From the NCBI GenBank assembly GCA_011319805.1, contig SJRY01000231.1:1-64000 (forward strand): 64,000 nucleotides of DNA, read 5' to 3'. Below, one piece after another: positions 22,152-35,668 of this stretch. The position numbers and the translations under genes were made by a program. This stretch comes from Macrocybe gigantea (lineage: Eukaryota > Basidiomycota > Agaricomycetes > Agaricales > Callistosporiaceae). The notes under the pieces are model-generated. The model made no database searches. It was given only the letters and a program-made list of their open reading frames with translations, and had not been told where the DNA came from. The stretch's first letter is position 1, and every line of letters begins with the position of its first letter.

Positions 22152-22469
22152 ATGGTCAAGGTCGCGTCCTTCATCACCGCCATCGTCGCCGCCGCTGCTG
22201 CCAACGCCTACACTTTGTCGGCCTGGTCCAGCACTGGCTACACTGGCCGCGAGTTCCAGACGTCCAGCGCTGGCGTCCACAGGCTTGGCTTCACCGCTGC
22301 ATCGTACAAGTGGAGCTCCCCTGCCGGCGACGGCTGCTGCATCAAGTTCTGCAGGGACGGCCGGGAGACGGGCAACTGGTGCCCTTCGCACTCCAACTCC
22401 AACGTCGCGTCCGGCAACCGATTCAACAAGGTCGTCATCGGTTGCGGCTCGGCTGTGCTCAACTGCTAG
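22152..22469 (+). CDS. Small secreted cysteine-rich protein 1
   Basis: The product of 105 residues has a signal peptide of about 18 residues (hydrophobic core, Ala-x-Ala before Tyr-Thr-Leu-Ser-Ala-Trp). The mature part has six cysteines in the order CC, C, C, C, C, in the contexts GDGCC-x-KFC, NWC, GCG and a C-terminal LNC. Start chosen at 22152 because the signal peptide begins there, although the frame is open further upstream. It belongs to a five-member family in this window. Spacing of Trp, Gly and Cys vaguely recalls beta/gamma-crystallin-like folds, but I cannot assign the family. It is predicted to be extracellular; the role is unknown. Confidence 0.85.
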   Translation: MVKVASFITAIVAAAAANAYTLSAWSSTGYTGREFQTSSAGVHRLGFTAASYKWSSPAGDGCCIKFCRDGRETGNWCPSHSNSNVASGNRFNKVVIGCGSAVLNC

Positions 22470-23847
22470 ATATTGGTGCGTACGATTTCCGCAGATTTAT
22501 CGCTGTGGTCTTGAACACCTCAAATGCGACAGATCGCTGTCCCCAAATGCCTCAATATGAAGGCGCTGGATATGTCTAAGCGTTTTTGATGTATACCTAA
22601 AGAATTATTTCCAGAATAAATCGTATGGATTTGTGTGTCACGTATCAGACCGACTTGAACGAACATTCATAATGTTACGTTGGATTTCGGAGGAAAATCA
22701 TTCGAGCCTCTGACCTAACCATAAGCTGGTTGTGTTCAAGAGTGCTTTGCCCTTATTGTACCATCCTGCCGAGTTTCCCATTGTCCTGCATAAGGTGCAT
22801 ATGTCTAGAGCGAACATGTCCAGCCCTGAAAGAAGTTTGATACATATGTATAAGTAACGAGTGGGGCTATGCAAGCAGAACGATCCATAATTTCCGCGGT
22901 GTTCGCTGGGCTATTGCACTTCGATGTCGTCCCAATGAAATCCCGGTGTTTGGCGTGACTGTTCTTCTGCTCCCTCATTGTCCGTGGACAAACAGAACGC
23001 CTACCGGAATGCTAAAGGCGTCTATTGATCTAAGAACTATTATGAAAAGTGAAAAGGAACACATTCACGAATGAAAAATACATTCCAGCAGGAACTCGAC
23101 AAATTGGAGATCTGTCTTTGAATTTACTTGCAAAGATGCGGGGAAAGCCGATCGGCTCGATAATGCCAAGCATAGACTTTCCGAGTCCCTGAAATGTCCC
23201 ATGGACATAGGTTTGTACATATTTGGAGCCTCAAGCGCTCTTTCTACTATGTATGAGCCCATGGCTGGAACCTGTGCATATGGGTGGATAGGGTGGTAAG
23301 CGGCAGCTGCACTGTGTTTCTTGCGACACTACATCACATCGTCTGATTTGATTTTGTCGCCTTACATAGATTCCGTTGAACTTGAAGGCAAACAACACTT
23401 CGACAACGCCAACCTTGATTTTGAAAACAAATTTCAATTTCCGATCTAAAACCTCCAAGAACATTGATCTCTGCCAACGACTTTCCGGCGACGATTCCAT
23501 CGCTAATCACCATTGCTCAGTCTATGCGACCAGTAGACACGCTCTATCATTATGATTCGATCTAGTTCTGGTCACCAGACAGAGTTCAAGATCCGGAGCG
23601 TCTGTCTGGGTGCAAAGTCGGGACTCTTTGGGCCTTTGGGGTGATGGTACAACTCAAATGTACCTATTCAATATTTGAGTTGTCCAGAGCCTGAATGAAG
23701 AGGAATACACACAGAGCACATGGTGGCAAGCATCACCAGCATTCTGAATACAGTCTGACTCAACGCGTCCTTGACAGCACCGAGTGGTGGCCAGTTGGCT
23801 TCCCGACTTCGATACAACAGCTCTGGGAATGCACGTTGGTTCTCGAG

Positions 23848-23855
23848 TATAAAAG
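23848..23855 (+). promoter_or_regulatory. TATA box of secreted protein gene 2
   Basis: TATAAAAG preceded by TTCTCGAG, 153 bp before the start codon; the same block occurs at 25268-25281 for gene 3. Confidence 0.7.
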
Positions 23856-24000
23856 ACCTGAAATTTTGTCTTGAAGACCAGCATCCGGCACAAGATACTT
23901 CAAGCTCTCTTTGAATATTCTCATCTAACAAACCGTCTAAGCACGCGCTTTTTTTGTCGTCCGCGAAAAAGCATCGACTGACGATGAGCTCATTCTAGCC

Positions 24001-24315
24001 ATGAAATTGACTGCCGTATTTGTTGCCGTTGTCGCCGCGACCGCTGCCAATGGGTTCACCCTGTCGGCCTGGTCCAGCACTGGCTTCACCGGCACCGAAT
24101 TCCAAACGTCCACCTCTGGCGTCCACCCACTCGGCTTCACCGCTGCATCGTACATTTGGAGCTCGGTCCCCGGCGACGGCTGCTGTGTCAAGTTCTGCAG
24201 GGGCTCCACTGAAACTGGAAACTGGTGCTCTTCGCACTCCAACTCCAACGTCGCGTCGGAAAACCGGTTCGACAAAGTCGTCACTGGCTGTGGCTCGGCC
24301 GTGCTGAACTGCTGA
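24001..24315 (+). CDS. Small secreted cysteine-rich protein 2
   Basis: The product of 104 residues has a cleavable signal peptide and the six-cysteine pattern of the family (CC-x3-C, NWC, GCG, LNC). Its leader, ending GAGCTCATTCTAGCC just before ATG, is almost identical to that of gene 3, its partner in the tandem duplication. A donor-like GTGAGT follows shortly after the stop codon and may mark a 3' untranslated intron. Confidence 0.88.
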   Translation: MKLTAVFVAVVAATAANGFTLSAWSSTGFTGTEFQTSTSGVHPLGFTAASYIWSSVPGDGCCVKFCRGSTETGNWCSSHSNSNVASENRFDKVVTGCGSAVLNC

Positions 24316-25274
24316 ACGGCGGTGAGTATAGCATATGTCAGGACTCGTGATGTTGTCTCTAACGCTGTCGAGTTAGAACATATTGGCGCCGCCAAATACG
24401 TGAACTAGTTATTAGTCCGCTGAGAGAATGTATGCCTGTTAAGAAAGTCAAATGCTATGATGTTCCGCAGTGTAACAGTGTAACATTGCTAAGTTGCCGC
24501 ATTCGCGTGTCACTACAGCGAAGTGAAATCCATCATCCGCTGAGTTGTGACGGGCTGCGAGAAAGTCATAGGGCTCGTAGACAAGTCTGCCGTTTCGAAA
24601 ACTTATATGCGGTCAATTTGAACCTCAAGCGCTCTTTCTATTAAAAGCCTATGACTAGAACATGTGCTTCTGAGTGGATAGTATCGAATGGTGGTAAGTG
24701 GCAGCTGCACTGTTTTTCTTGCGACACTATATCGCAAACGATGTCCGTGTCGTCTGATTTGAATTTTTATCGCCTTACATAGATTCCGTTGAACTTGAAG
24801 GCAAACATGATGCAAACAACGCTAACATTGATTTTGAAATCAAATTTCAATTTCTAGTCTAAAACCTCCAAGAACGTTGATCTCTACTAGCGACTGTGCG
24901 ACGCACGATTCTCATCGCTAATCATCATTGTCCAGTCTACGCGACGACTAGGCGCAACCTATCATTACATGATGGTCTAGTTCTGGTCACCAGACAAGCC
25001 TCAAGATCCGGAGCGTCTGTCTGGAGTGCAAAGTCGGGGACGCTTTGGGCCGATGGGGAGATGGCACAACCTGTCCCATGCCAAACATACCGCCTATTTG
25101 ACATTTAAGTTCTCCCGAGCCTGAATGGAGAGGCATGCGCCCGGCGCACATGGTGGTAAGCATCACAAGCGTTCTGAATACTGTCTGGTTTAACGCGTCC
25201 TTGGCAGCACCGAGTAGTGACTTTCTGACCACGATACAACAGCTCTGGGAATGTACAGTACACTGGTTCTCGAG

Positions 25275-25281
25275 TATAAAG
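25275..25281 (+). promoter_or_regulatory. TATA box of secreted protein gene 3
   Basis: TATAAAG, 153 bp before the start codon, the same distance as in gene 2. Confidence 0.65.
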
Positions 25282-25427
25282 AACGAGAAATTTCGTCTTG
25301 AAAGACCAGCATCCGACACAGGATACTTCAAGCTCTCTTTAAACGTTCTCATATAACAAACCGTCTAAGCACGCGCTTTTTTGTCGTCCGTGAAAACGCA
25401 TCGACTGACGATGAGCTCATTCTAGCC

Positions 25428-25742
25428 ATGAAATTTGCTGCCGTATTCGTTGCTGTCGTTGCCGCGACCGCTGCCAATGGGTTCACCCTGTCGGCCTGGT
25501 CCAGCACTGGCTACACCGGCACTGAGTACCAGACATCCAGCTCTGGCGTCCACAAGCTCGGCTTCACCGCTGCATCGTACATCTGGAGCTCGACCGCCGG
25601 CGACGGCTGCTGTGTCAAGTTCTGCAAGGGCTCCACCGAAACTGGCAACTGGTGCCCTTCGCACTCCAACTCCAATGTCGCGTCGGCAAACCGGTTCGAC
25701 AAAGTCGTCACTGGCTGTGGCTCGGCTGTGCTGAACTGCTGA
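25428..25742 (+). CDS. Small secreted cysteine-rich protein 3
   Basis: The product of 104 residues is the closest relative of protein 2. Cysteines are at residues 61, 62, 66, 76, 97 and 104, after a signal peptide of about 18 residues. The family core LGFTAASY-x-WSS and GDGCC-x-KFC is conserved. The promoter and leader are duplicated with it. Convergent with gene 4. Confidence 0.88.
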   Translation: MKFAAVFVAVVAATAANGFTLSAWSSTGYTGTEYQTSSSGVHKLGFTAASYIWSSTAGDGCCVKFCKGSTETGNWCPSHSNSNVASANRFDKVVTGCGSAVLNC

Positions 25743-26170
25743 ACGGCGGTGAGTACAGCGTATGTCGGGACTCGTGAGGTTGTCTCTGACGTTATCCGAG
25801 TTGATATATATCAAGACGCCAAATTTGTGAACTTGTGATTAGTCTGCTGAGAGAATGTATGCATTTTATGAAAGTCAAATGCTATGATGTGCTGCAGTGT
25901 AACAGTGTAAGATTGTTGTCAAGTCTGACCGTTTTGAGAAATTGCGTGTGGTCGAGCTTGAACGTTGAACGGTTTGTGAATAACTTATCGACACTGGCTT
26001 AAGAAATTCTTGCGGCACGAAAGACGTCAAGACAATGTATAACAAGTTACAGAAGATATTCCTCATCCTAATTTCCTTCCTGTCAGACCATGCACGAACC
26101 CACCACATTCAACACGAAACAGAATCCAATTTCCACCAGGACCTCGATTCGGGCTCATATTCGCACGCGA

Positions 26171-26485
26171 TCAGCACCTGAGCACCGTCGAGCCGCAGCC
26201 GGTCACGACCTTATCGAAGCGGTTTGCGGCCGCGACGTTCGGGTTGGAGTGTGCGGGGCACCAGTAGCCCGTCTCGACGGAGCCTCTGCAAAATTTGACG
26301 CAGCAGCCGTCGGCGGCGGAGGAGCTCCAGATGTACGACGCCGCGGTGAAGCCGAGCGGGTGGGTGCCGGAAGCGGCCGTATGGTACAGGCGCCCGGTGT
26401 AGCTGGTGCCAGACCAGGCGGACAGGGTATACGCGTTGGACGCGCTCGCGGCGACTAGGGCGGTCAAGATCGCAGTGAACTTCAT
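26171..26485 (-). CDS. Small secreted cysteine-rich protein 4
   Basis: The product of 104 residues is the minus-strand member of the family: signal peptide, LGFTAASYIWSSS, CC-x3-C, YWC, GCG and a C-terminal Cys. The leader retains GAGCTCATTCTAGCC, shared with genes 2 and 3, so promoter homology extends to this inverted copy. A run of about eleven T (plus strand) lies in its leader at 26526-26536. Confidence 0.87.
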   Translation of the reverse strand: MKFTAILTALVAASASNAYTLSAWSGTSYTGRLYHTAASGTHPLGFTAASYIWSSSAADGCCVKFCRGSVETGYWCPAHSNPNVAAANRFDKVVTGCGSTVLRC

Positions 26486-26539
26486 GGCTGGCGGTGGGCT
26501 AGAATGAGCTCGCCGTCAGTCAGCGTTTTTTTTTTTGAT

Positions 26540-27597
26540 GGCGAAGAAGAAGCGCACTCGGACGATTTATTGGTTGAGAGTATTGAAAGAGTGCTTGAAG
26601 TGTCCTATACAGGATACTAGTCTTTCAGGAGTGAAAATTCTCGCTTTTTATGCCGCAGCACCGGCGCCCGTCTAGCAGGTCCAGAAGCTGTTCCATGAGG
26701 CCTTGAGGCCCTATAGTACCACAGTTCGTCCGAGGAAAACACCAGAAGAGCATCATGGACATTATGAGGAGTTACGAACGACGGACTCGAAGGCGCTCAG
26801 GCGCTCAGGGGTAGAAGACCCACCAAACTCCGGATCTGCGCAAGACGATGGACGTGGGGCGCCTTGGCATTGTATGCCCGAGTCGAAACTAGCTATTCAC
26901 CTCGAAGTGTGAACTCGAACTTAACCAGCGCGGCGACCCTCTTGGACAAGACTGCTAGACAAGTATCTGAGCTTCAACTTGAATGAAATTATTTTTCTGG
27001 AAAGCCGTTTAATTGGCATTACTATAATCGCGTGCCGCGGCCGAGGGGTATGCCTCGAGGCAAGCAACCTTCCGATCAGAAACATGCCTGTGACGACGTT
27101 CTCGTTGGGCCGAGTCCGCAACGCGACTTGGCGAAGGCGTGGCGGCGAACGTCACCTGGCCATGGGCAGCGAAGTGCTCAAGTTACGTGAACGCCTGGAA
27201 CAAACACGCGTCCAGAATACACAGGGCATTTTAAATGCAGGACGACGCCCATAAATTAGCGTGTCACCGACAAAACACATAGCGTAGAGTACCATGATAT
27301 AATATATAAGGACCACGACTCGATGCAATAACAGAAGGGAGAAAGTTGGCACGTAGATATTACAACCGCCGAAGAAAGAAATGCCCATAAAATGGATAGA
27401 GCACAGAACGAGACCTAGGACATCTGAATCGTGGGGATGGGTAGATTGAGCGACGTTTTGCTGCGGGATAAAGGATAGCAACGCATTGTGAATCTCAAGT
27501 CTGTGATTCTCAGGGAACACGTGTATGGCTGAAAAATGGGGGCTGTATCTGGTCACACAAGAAGTGTTCAGACGTTCGTCACAAGTCATAAAGTCAT
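26540..27597. other. Intergenic, no confident gene
   Basis: The longest frame (minus, 27589-27152) is hydrophobic and could be read through from an alternative splice of the next gene, but I consider it mostly 3' non-coding DNA. Confidence 0.3.
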
Positions 27598-29005
27598 CTA
27601 CTCAGAGAGATGCAAGAAATGCGAATTTGAGTGACGAACATACAAAATGAAGCTGGACTTACTTTGAGGAAATACCACCTGGAGCCGACGCAGTGTTCTT
27701 GCTCCCGCCGTCGTACCATTAGTCGTAGCGCTACCCGGATTGCTCGACGAGCTCGCCAGATGGGGATCGATCGCTTCCGTCGCTGAGGGTGCAGAGCTGC
27801 CGGCGTCGATGCACCTGCTGTCGCGCCGTCGGCTCCTGCACCAGCAGACGCACCCGGCCCGGGAGCATTGGGCACCGACCCGGACGCGAAGGAGCGGAAC
27901 GGCGTCGGGGCGACGAGCGGGCGGTGGAAGCGCGCGCGAAACTCGTTCGGATGCGTCGAGTCCGCGGGGCCGTTCGTCGGAATCGCGTAAGGCGGCGGAG
28001 GCCCGCCTTGTTGCGTGGACTGTCCCGGATCGTGTGTCAGGTCCACGGGGAAGGAGGAGGGTGCCGGGAGGGGAGGTGGAAGGCCGGCTTTGGCGGCTTG
28101 TTCGGCGTAGTGGGCGCGGCGCTAAGGGATGGAGGAGGGAAAAGGGGGTGAGAAATGGAGAATGGCGTGAGGAAAGGGCGGACGTACTGCGTGATCCCAT
28201 CGTTCCCATGCCTCTGCTAATACGGGCTCGAGCGAGGCCAGCTCCTCGTTGGTCATGCTCAGCGTGCGTAGGAGGTGCTGCTTCAGCAGCGGCGCACACG
28301 AGAACGAAAGCAGAAGCGTCGACGCAAAGGTTTGCCCGCCGAGAGGCTGTCCCTGTGGGAAAGGTGGTTCGTGTGGGCCTGGGCCGGCGCCTGCGGCAGC
28401 AGCAGCCGCCGCCGCGGCTGCCAAGTGCGGTGGCGGGGGTGCAGCCTGCTGGAGGTCGTGCGGGAGGACTTGCTGATACTGCCCGTCGGCATTGACGCGA
28501 TAGTGCACCTCATCCATGCCAGGCATCATGTCGCTGCCCATGTCGAGTCCGAGCTCGCGCATCTTGCGCTGCTTGACGAGCATGCGGTGCTTGCGCTGCC
28601 GTTCGCGCGCTGCGGCGCGCACGCGGTCCCGCCGTGCGATTTCCGTGGGCGTGAGTTCCGGCGTCGAGGCGTAATCTTGGCTTGTCGGTGCGGAGGGCTG
28701 CGAGGGTTGGCTTTGCTGTAAGAAGGCTGTTGCTGCGGCTGTGCCGGCTGAGGTTGAGACGCTTGCTGGTGCTGCACCTGGACAGCGTGAGCCTGCTGCA
28801 GCTGCTGTTGGAGCAGCTGATGGGAGTGCGGCTGGTCTGGAGGGGAGAACGCGGATATGATAGCCATGTTGTTGTTTCTGTCGCGCTCGCGCTTTCTGCG
28901 TTGGCGCTCAGCTGCCTTTTCGCGCTTAATGCGTTGGCTCTCGGTCTCGTTCTCGCGATTGCGCTTGCGAGACGATGAAGACGATGTCTGCGCTGCAGAG
29001 TCCAT
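27598..29005 (-). CDS. Basic, Gln/Pro/Ala-rich nuclear-type protein (bZIP-like N-terminus)
   Basis: Exons 29005-28778, 28715-28188 and 28121-27663, with a last intron (gtaagt...ctgag) that places TAG right at the next exon (27600). The N-terminus has Ser-rich then strongly basic residues (REKAAERQRRKRERDRN), resembling a bZIP basic region, followed by a Gln-rich stretch. A second basic helix (RRDRVRAAARERQRKHR) precedes a conserved block (VHYRVNADGQYQQV, FASTLLLSFSCAPLLKQHLL and SMTNEELASLEP) that I recall from uncharacterised Agaricomycete proteins. The tail is Pro/Ala-rich. Likely a nuclear regulator, by composition only. The C-terminal frame is uncertain: another frame near 27800 also looks coding. 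Divergent from SCD6. Confidence 0.6.
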
Positions 29006-29770
29006 GTTAAATTCTTTTCTTTTCTAGGTTCTGGCTCGTGAAAGCGGGTGGTTTCTCAAAGACACAATACAAACTCGCGAAAAGGCGGAGGTCTGAATGC
29101 TGTTTCAGCTGGACGAGAAGAATAATGATATTAGGACTCGCTTTTCCCTCCGTCCGAGGAGGACCTGTGTTATGCCTGGGCGTGACCTACGCGACGATTC
29201 GAAGGCGTTTGCAGTGACAATTTCGTGACGGGACAGTGACTGGAGGTGCTGGATGAGTGTCACAATGGGAAAAGGGCGGGAAAAGGTGCTAGCCTGCCCG
29301 TGGGAATTTGGCCGCATGGGTCTTGTTTCAAAACACGCAACGGCCAGCACAGCATTGCGCACGTTGCTCGTCGCTGTCGAGCCTTTAGGATGGCGACGGT
29401 GACCGCAAATCTCGTCTTATCAAATTTTTGTTTCGTTGTGACTCTGCGAGCATACCACTTCCCTGCCCGGATTTGATGAGGGTCTTGCAGTCGTTGATGT
29501 TCAGTCTTGCCTTTCTCTCGTCGTTTTTTCAGTGTTCGTTGAACTGGCTAAATGCTAATGGACCTGTCGCCTAGGTACTTGTTCTCGTCGTGAATGGCTT
29601 TACACCAAACCGAGGATATTTACTTGTCACGCCTCAGACAAATAAATCGGAGTCGGAAAAGGCGTTGCAAACATGTCAACACGCGTCTCCATCCCATTTT
29701 AATATCCAACCACGCTGCTACACTCTTTTCCTTTCAATTCTTCTTTCTACCATCTCTATACTCACAAAAT
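29006..29770. promoter_or_regulatory. Shared upstream region between the basic protein and SCD6
   Basis: The 765 bp between two divergent start codons hold only short frames. Pyrimidine-rich DNA at 29690-29760 precedes the SCD6 start, as is common in basidiomycete promoters and leaders. Confidence 0.4.
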
Positions 29771-31423
29771 ATGGCTCAAAGTTTTATCGGGTGAGTATGG
29801 ACCCCTCCATTTCTCAAAAATTTAGAGTTACTTTCAGATTCGCTGACTTTACTTTTTGCTTACTTTTTTTCTTGACGACAGGAAACCAATCTCATTGATT
29901 TCCCAATCCGATGTTCGTTATCGAGGTATCTTGGCTGGTATAGATCCAGTCGCGTCAACAATTCAGCTCTCAAATGGTGCGCGACCCGCTTAACTGGTGC
30001 AGAATCGCAGAAGACTGACTTGGCGACCTCAGTCTACTCTATGGGCACTGAGTCTCGGCGGTGGGTATACACGAGTCATCAATTCGGCGGGTCCGACCCT
30101 TGTTGCTCGTTTTGGATGCTTGGGTCGTCTGCTGGGAATAGGTGACTGATTTTACCTTTTTCGCCAGGCCTCCGCAAGAATTTATCCCGCCCGTCCAAGA
30201 ACCGTACCAATACATAATCTTCCGAGCTTCAGAAGTTAAAGACCTTGCTGTTGATGAACCAACGCCGAGGCGGAGTGTGCATGACGATCCGGCCGTTCTA
30301 GGGGTGAGTGCCTTCACCTGGAACTGCTGCTCACAAGTTTCCCGTTCTCGCGGTTTGTGCCATCTTGACCGACTTACAATTCGCTTTTTTTCCGACAGGC
30401 TTCACCTCCAGGTCCTGTATCTACGTATTCTCCCTACGCCCAACCGGTTCCATCACCGCAACAGCCGCCTCAACAACCACAAGCTCAGGCCTATCCTCCA
30501 CGCCAGCAACCTCAAGCGCAGCAGCCAGGTGCCGTACAGCCACAAGGACAGCCCTCACCGCAGCCCAGCCAGCCTCAACCAGTCCCGCAGCAGCAACAGC
30601 CAGCGCAGCCAGGCGGACAGCAGCCTCAGCAGACGCCTCGTCACCAAGCTAGCGGTGGAGGCAGGCGTAGTGGGTCCGTCCAGAACGCCGCGGCGTCGCT
30701 TGAGACGGTTGAGCGCGCGATCGGGGACTTGCGTATTGCGAGCGGCGCTGCTACGAACGGGCGTCCCGGTGGACGACGTGGTGGCGGTGGTCGGGGCGCA
30801 GGTGCGACTGCCGGGGCACAACCGGGGCAGATCAAGGTCCCTACGACCGATTTCGATTTCGAGGGCAGCAATGCCAAGTTTGACAAGGCAGCGGTGGCAG
30901 TGGCGGCCGCCGCCGTGAACGGCCCGGGAGCGGAAGTTGCTGCGGCAGAAGGCGGCGCAGGAGCAAGCAAAGTGACAGCAGAGGGCGAGAGGCTGCGGGA
31001 GCTGTGGCGGGAGGTGAGGTGGGCGCAAGCAAGGACGGCAAGGCTGAAGGAGGCAAGGAGAAAGCCCCTGCAGCGTACAACCCGCAGAAGTCGTTCTTCG
31101 ATTCACTGTCGTCGTCGACGAGCCCAGCAACTGGACCAGGTGCTCCGGGCGGCCCGGGTGGGAGCAGTGGCGGAAGAGGAGGCCGGAGGGGTGGACGCGG
31201 CGGAGGAGGAGCGGGGAGGAACAGGCGGGAGGAGGAACGGGAGAGGAACGTTGCGACGTTTGGCGAGCCGGGTGGTGTCGGGCTTATGGGGCCTGGCGCT
31301 TATGTCGGTGGATGGGGAGGGTATGGCAGGAGGGGCGGGAGGTCTTCGAGGCGAGGAGGGGGAGGCGGTGGTGGTGGCGCCGCGACTTCGCAAGGAGCCG
31401 CTGCGGTCAGCGCCAGAGGATGA
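29771..31423 (+). CDS. SCD6: Scd6/Lsm14-like mRNP protein
   Basis: The N-terminus is an LSm14 domain: MAQSFIG, then after an intron KPISLISQSDVRYRGIL, IDPVASTIQLSN, YSMGTESRR and YQYIIFRASEVKDL. A long Pro/Gln-rich linker follows, then the FDF motif (TDFDFEGSNAKFDK), the FFD box (YNPQKSFFDSLSSS), the TFG box (ERNVATFGEPGGVG) and RGG-rich glycine stretches. Proteins of this family bind eIF4G/decapping factors in P-bodies and repress translation. The exons at the 5' end splice cleanly (29791-29881 is the first intron). One break exists: the FDF part (frame of 30729) and the FFD part (frame of 31004) are in different frames, without a credible intron between about 30960 and 31030; an indel error is likely. 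Confidence 0.9.
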
Positions 31424-32016
31424 GCGACGTCATGGATTCCCCATCCCCCGCAAAGTTTTATTGGGCATTTTTTTCCCTCCGTGGCCCATTGCTTCTTCCC
31501 TTTTTTCTCCCGTCGCTTCTCAATACGAAACAGCAGCGCCTGATTCCCTGAAACTTTTCATTCCGTGACAATGGGATCTGCATGTCTTTTTTCCTTTTTT
31601 TCTCTCACTCGCGGGCTTTTCCTTTTTTTCCCCCTACCTGTCATTAAACTTGGCGCTCTATGCCTAGTATCACCACGCCTCTCATTCATACCGTGCCTCG
31701 ATTGTAGTCGTCTGCTAACATGCAGCCTCCCATCTTGCGGTTGTACCATTGAGTCGAGCACTGAAAAAGCGCGACGTGCAAAAAGCCATAGCAGATTTCT
31801 ACATTTATTTACCACGTTCTACGTTTTCACAAGGCTTATTTGAACGGAAAGAGAAAATGTTCACTAGAAACCGGGACCTGGAGAGTGACGGATTGTGGCG
31901 GGGGGTAACGAGTTCCATGCATGCGAGCCGTCCCATCTAATAATTCTCATCTCCTCACACAAACTGGGAACATGAACGACAATAACAAGAAAGAGCAAGG
32001 GAAAGGACCTGCGAGC
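31424..32016. other. Convergent 3' regions of SCD6 and ADE12
   Basis: No gene. T-rich runs at about 31560-31640 are consistent with a 3' untranslated region. Confidence 0.5.
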
Positions 32017-33896
<1,880 letters not shown>

Positions 33897-34169
33897 ATCA
33901 ATAGCAGTCTCGACGTTGCGAAATGAAACAAGACCACTGTTGAGCTGAGACGACTTAAATAGAGCGTTGCGAGGAATAAGTTATGAACAAGGAAATGAGT
34001 CAGTCGAGATATTTGTTTCCTTTTTACACCTTTTTTTTTTCTGTCAGGCGGTATTTGCGATCAGTTGGACGCTTTTGGAAGGTCTCCAACTCATCGGATT
34101 CTTCGGACAAGTAGTCACGTGTGTATACCTCAGCCCCTCTCTTCCGCTGCATCGCGGCCTGCGGATGAA
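33897..34169. promoter_or_regulatory. Short bidirectional promoter between ADE12 and COX16
   Basis: Only 273 bp separate the two start codons. The stretch contains a T-run (34030-34040) and no clear TATA box. Co-expression of a purine enzyme and a mitochondrial assembly factor is possible but only inferred. Confidence 0.5.
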
Positions 34170-34665
34170 ATGCCAGTGTTCGAGTCCAAGCCGTTCAATT
34201 CACCACCGCCGTCATGGATAAACAAGACGGTAAAGAAGAATCCTGCGCTGTTCGGCGTCCCGTTTGTCCTCCTCATGGTCGCGGCGTCGTTTGGCCTTAC
34301 GACGTTCACGCAGACGCGGTACGACTTGCACGACCAGAGAGTCAAGCAGGTGCGTGGATCCGTTGCGCGTCGCCATACGTAAAATGCTCGGAAATCGCTG
34401 AGAAGTGTGTGCGTGCAGGTGACCAAGGCTCAGGAGCTGGACATCGCCAAGCGCAGGAAAAAGTTTGATATCAGGGAGGAGTACTTTGTCAGTCTGCCGC
34501 TTTCTTGACTGTTGTGGGGCTGGCGTTTATATGTTGGATTGGTGCTTGCAGAAACTGGGCGCTGCTGCTGACGAGAACTGGGAACCCAAGAGGATTCAGC
34601 GCCCAAAGGGTCTGCCAGAATGGGGCGTCCCTCCAACGGAGCCTCCGTCAAAACGGGACTCGTAG
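34170..34665 (+). CDS. COX16: Cytochrome c oxidase assembly protein Cox16
   Basis: Three exons (34170-34349, 34419-34487 and 34552-34665) encode 120 residues. After a short N-terminus comes one membrane segment (LFGVPFVLLMVAASFGLTTF), then TRYDLHDQ, KKFDIREEYF, NWEPKRI and RPKGLPEW, the hallmark order of Cox16, an inner mitochondrial membrane factor for cytochrome oxidase assembly. The start at 34170 gives the usual length; the frame is open upstream to 34065. Confidence 0.92.
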
Positions 34666-35668
34666 CTCGGCATCGCATGCGTAGCATGTACGACGCTGTT
34701 TTTCTACCTATCATTCCATAATACTCACAGAGCTTCTGCCATCGCTCGATTGTTGAGCGTTTGACAATCTGCCCGGCTTTCTCACATCCTACACAAAGCC
34801 TATGTATCACACTTCTCACAACTTGTAATGCTATACGTCCAAATCTCGGACATTTACCCTCCGTAAGCCAGGTTAGAATAAATCCTGCTCGTTCAGATGA
34901 TGCAGGCGTTTATTTCGATCCGCGCAAGAAGATTAAAGTCTATTTCCGGGGCAGAAAATCGAGACTCGTTTTATTGCCTAATGTAAAGACTCTTTGGCGA
35001 GCTGAGCGGCGTATGGGTTGCGGGGATCGTTACGCCATTCAGCGGCTGCGAAAATAAGGCCGTCGTTAAAAGAGCCACAGACTTCAGAAAAACCACGTAC
35101 ATCGAACACCTGCATCCTGGAATTTGGCAACATAGTATGCCACAATGGAACCGGAAACAAGGAACGGCCAGAGTGGCTTAAGGACCTAGTAAGGACGAAT
35201 TCCATCGTTAATTCTCGTGTTCCTCGTGCAGAGAAGAGAATGACTTGCAGGTGTTGGCCACTTGCGCAATCCGAGAAAAGCCATTGTTTCGCGAGGTTTT
35301 TTTTGTAGGATGGACAAGCCTGCGTATAACAAAGAGTCTTTTAGGACTTGTCGTGTGGTAGATGAAGATTAAAAGCCCTACGGTCTGCTGGGATGAGGGT
35401 TCAGAGAGGTGTGCTGTTGATGTTTGTCGGGCAGGACCGTTTAGCTCGAGGTAAGCAGGCCGTGGGAATCAGTTGCCTGGCTGGGCGACTGTCCTGCAGA
35501 ATGGGCTCATCGTCAAACGTCGTGCTCGTCGTCGTTCGGCGCGTTTCTCTCCTCTTTCACGAAGCCAATTCGAGCTCCGTGGACATAGTAAAGAGAGACG
35601 CAAACACCGATTTACTGCGCTCTCGACCGGCATAAGACTTGGTACGCTGCAGATTCCGGAGCGGAATC
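34666..35668. other. Intergenic, no gene seen
   Basis: Short frames only. A box resembling a tRNA A-box near 35166 has no matching B-box. Confidence 0.4.

Larger units (their letters stand above)
23221..25960 (+). repeat. 1.4-kb tandem duplication carrying a secreted protein gene
   Basis: Unit I (about 23221-24618) and unit II (about 24620-25960) align along their length, including upstream DNA (GCCTTACATAGATTCCGTTG in both), the TATA region, the leader, the coding sequence and the 3' region. Divergence is higher outside the leader and gene, suggesting an older duplication with constraint on promoter and coding parts. Confidence 0.85.

Noticed and set aside
35160..35240. Possible Ser/Leu-type tRNA (GGCCAGAGTGGCTTAAGG)
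   Set aside because: No B-box or acceptor-stem pairing at the right distance.
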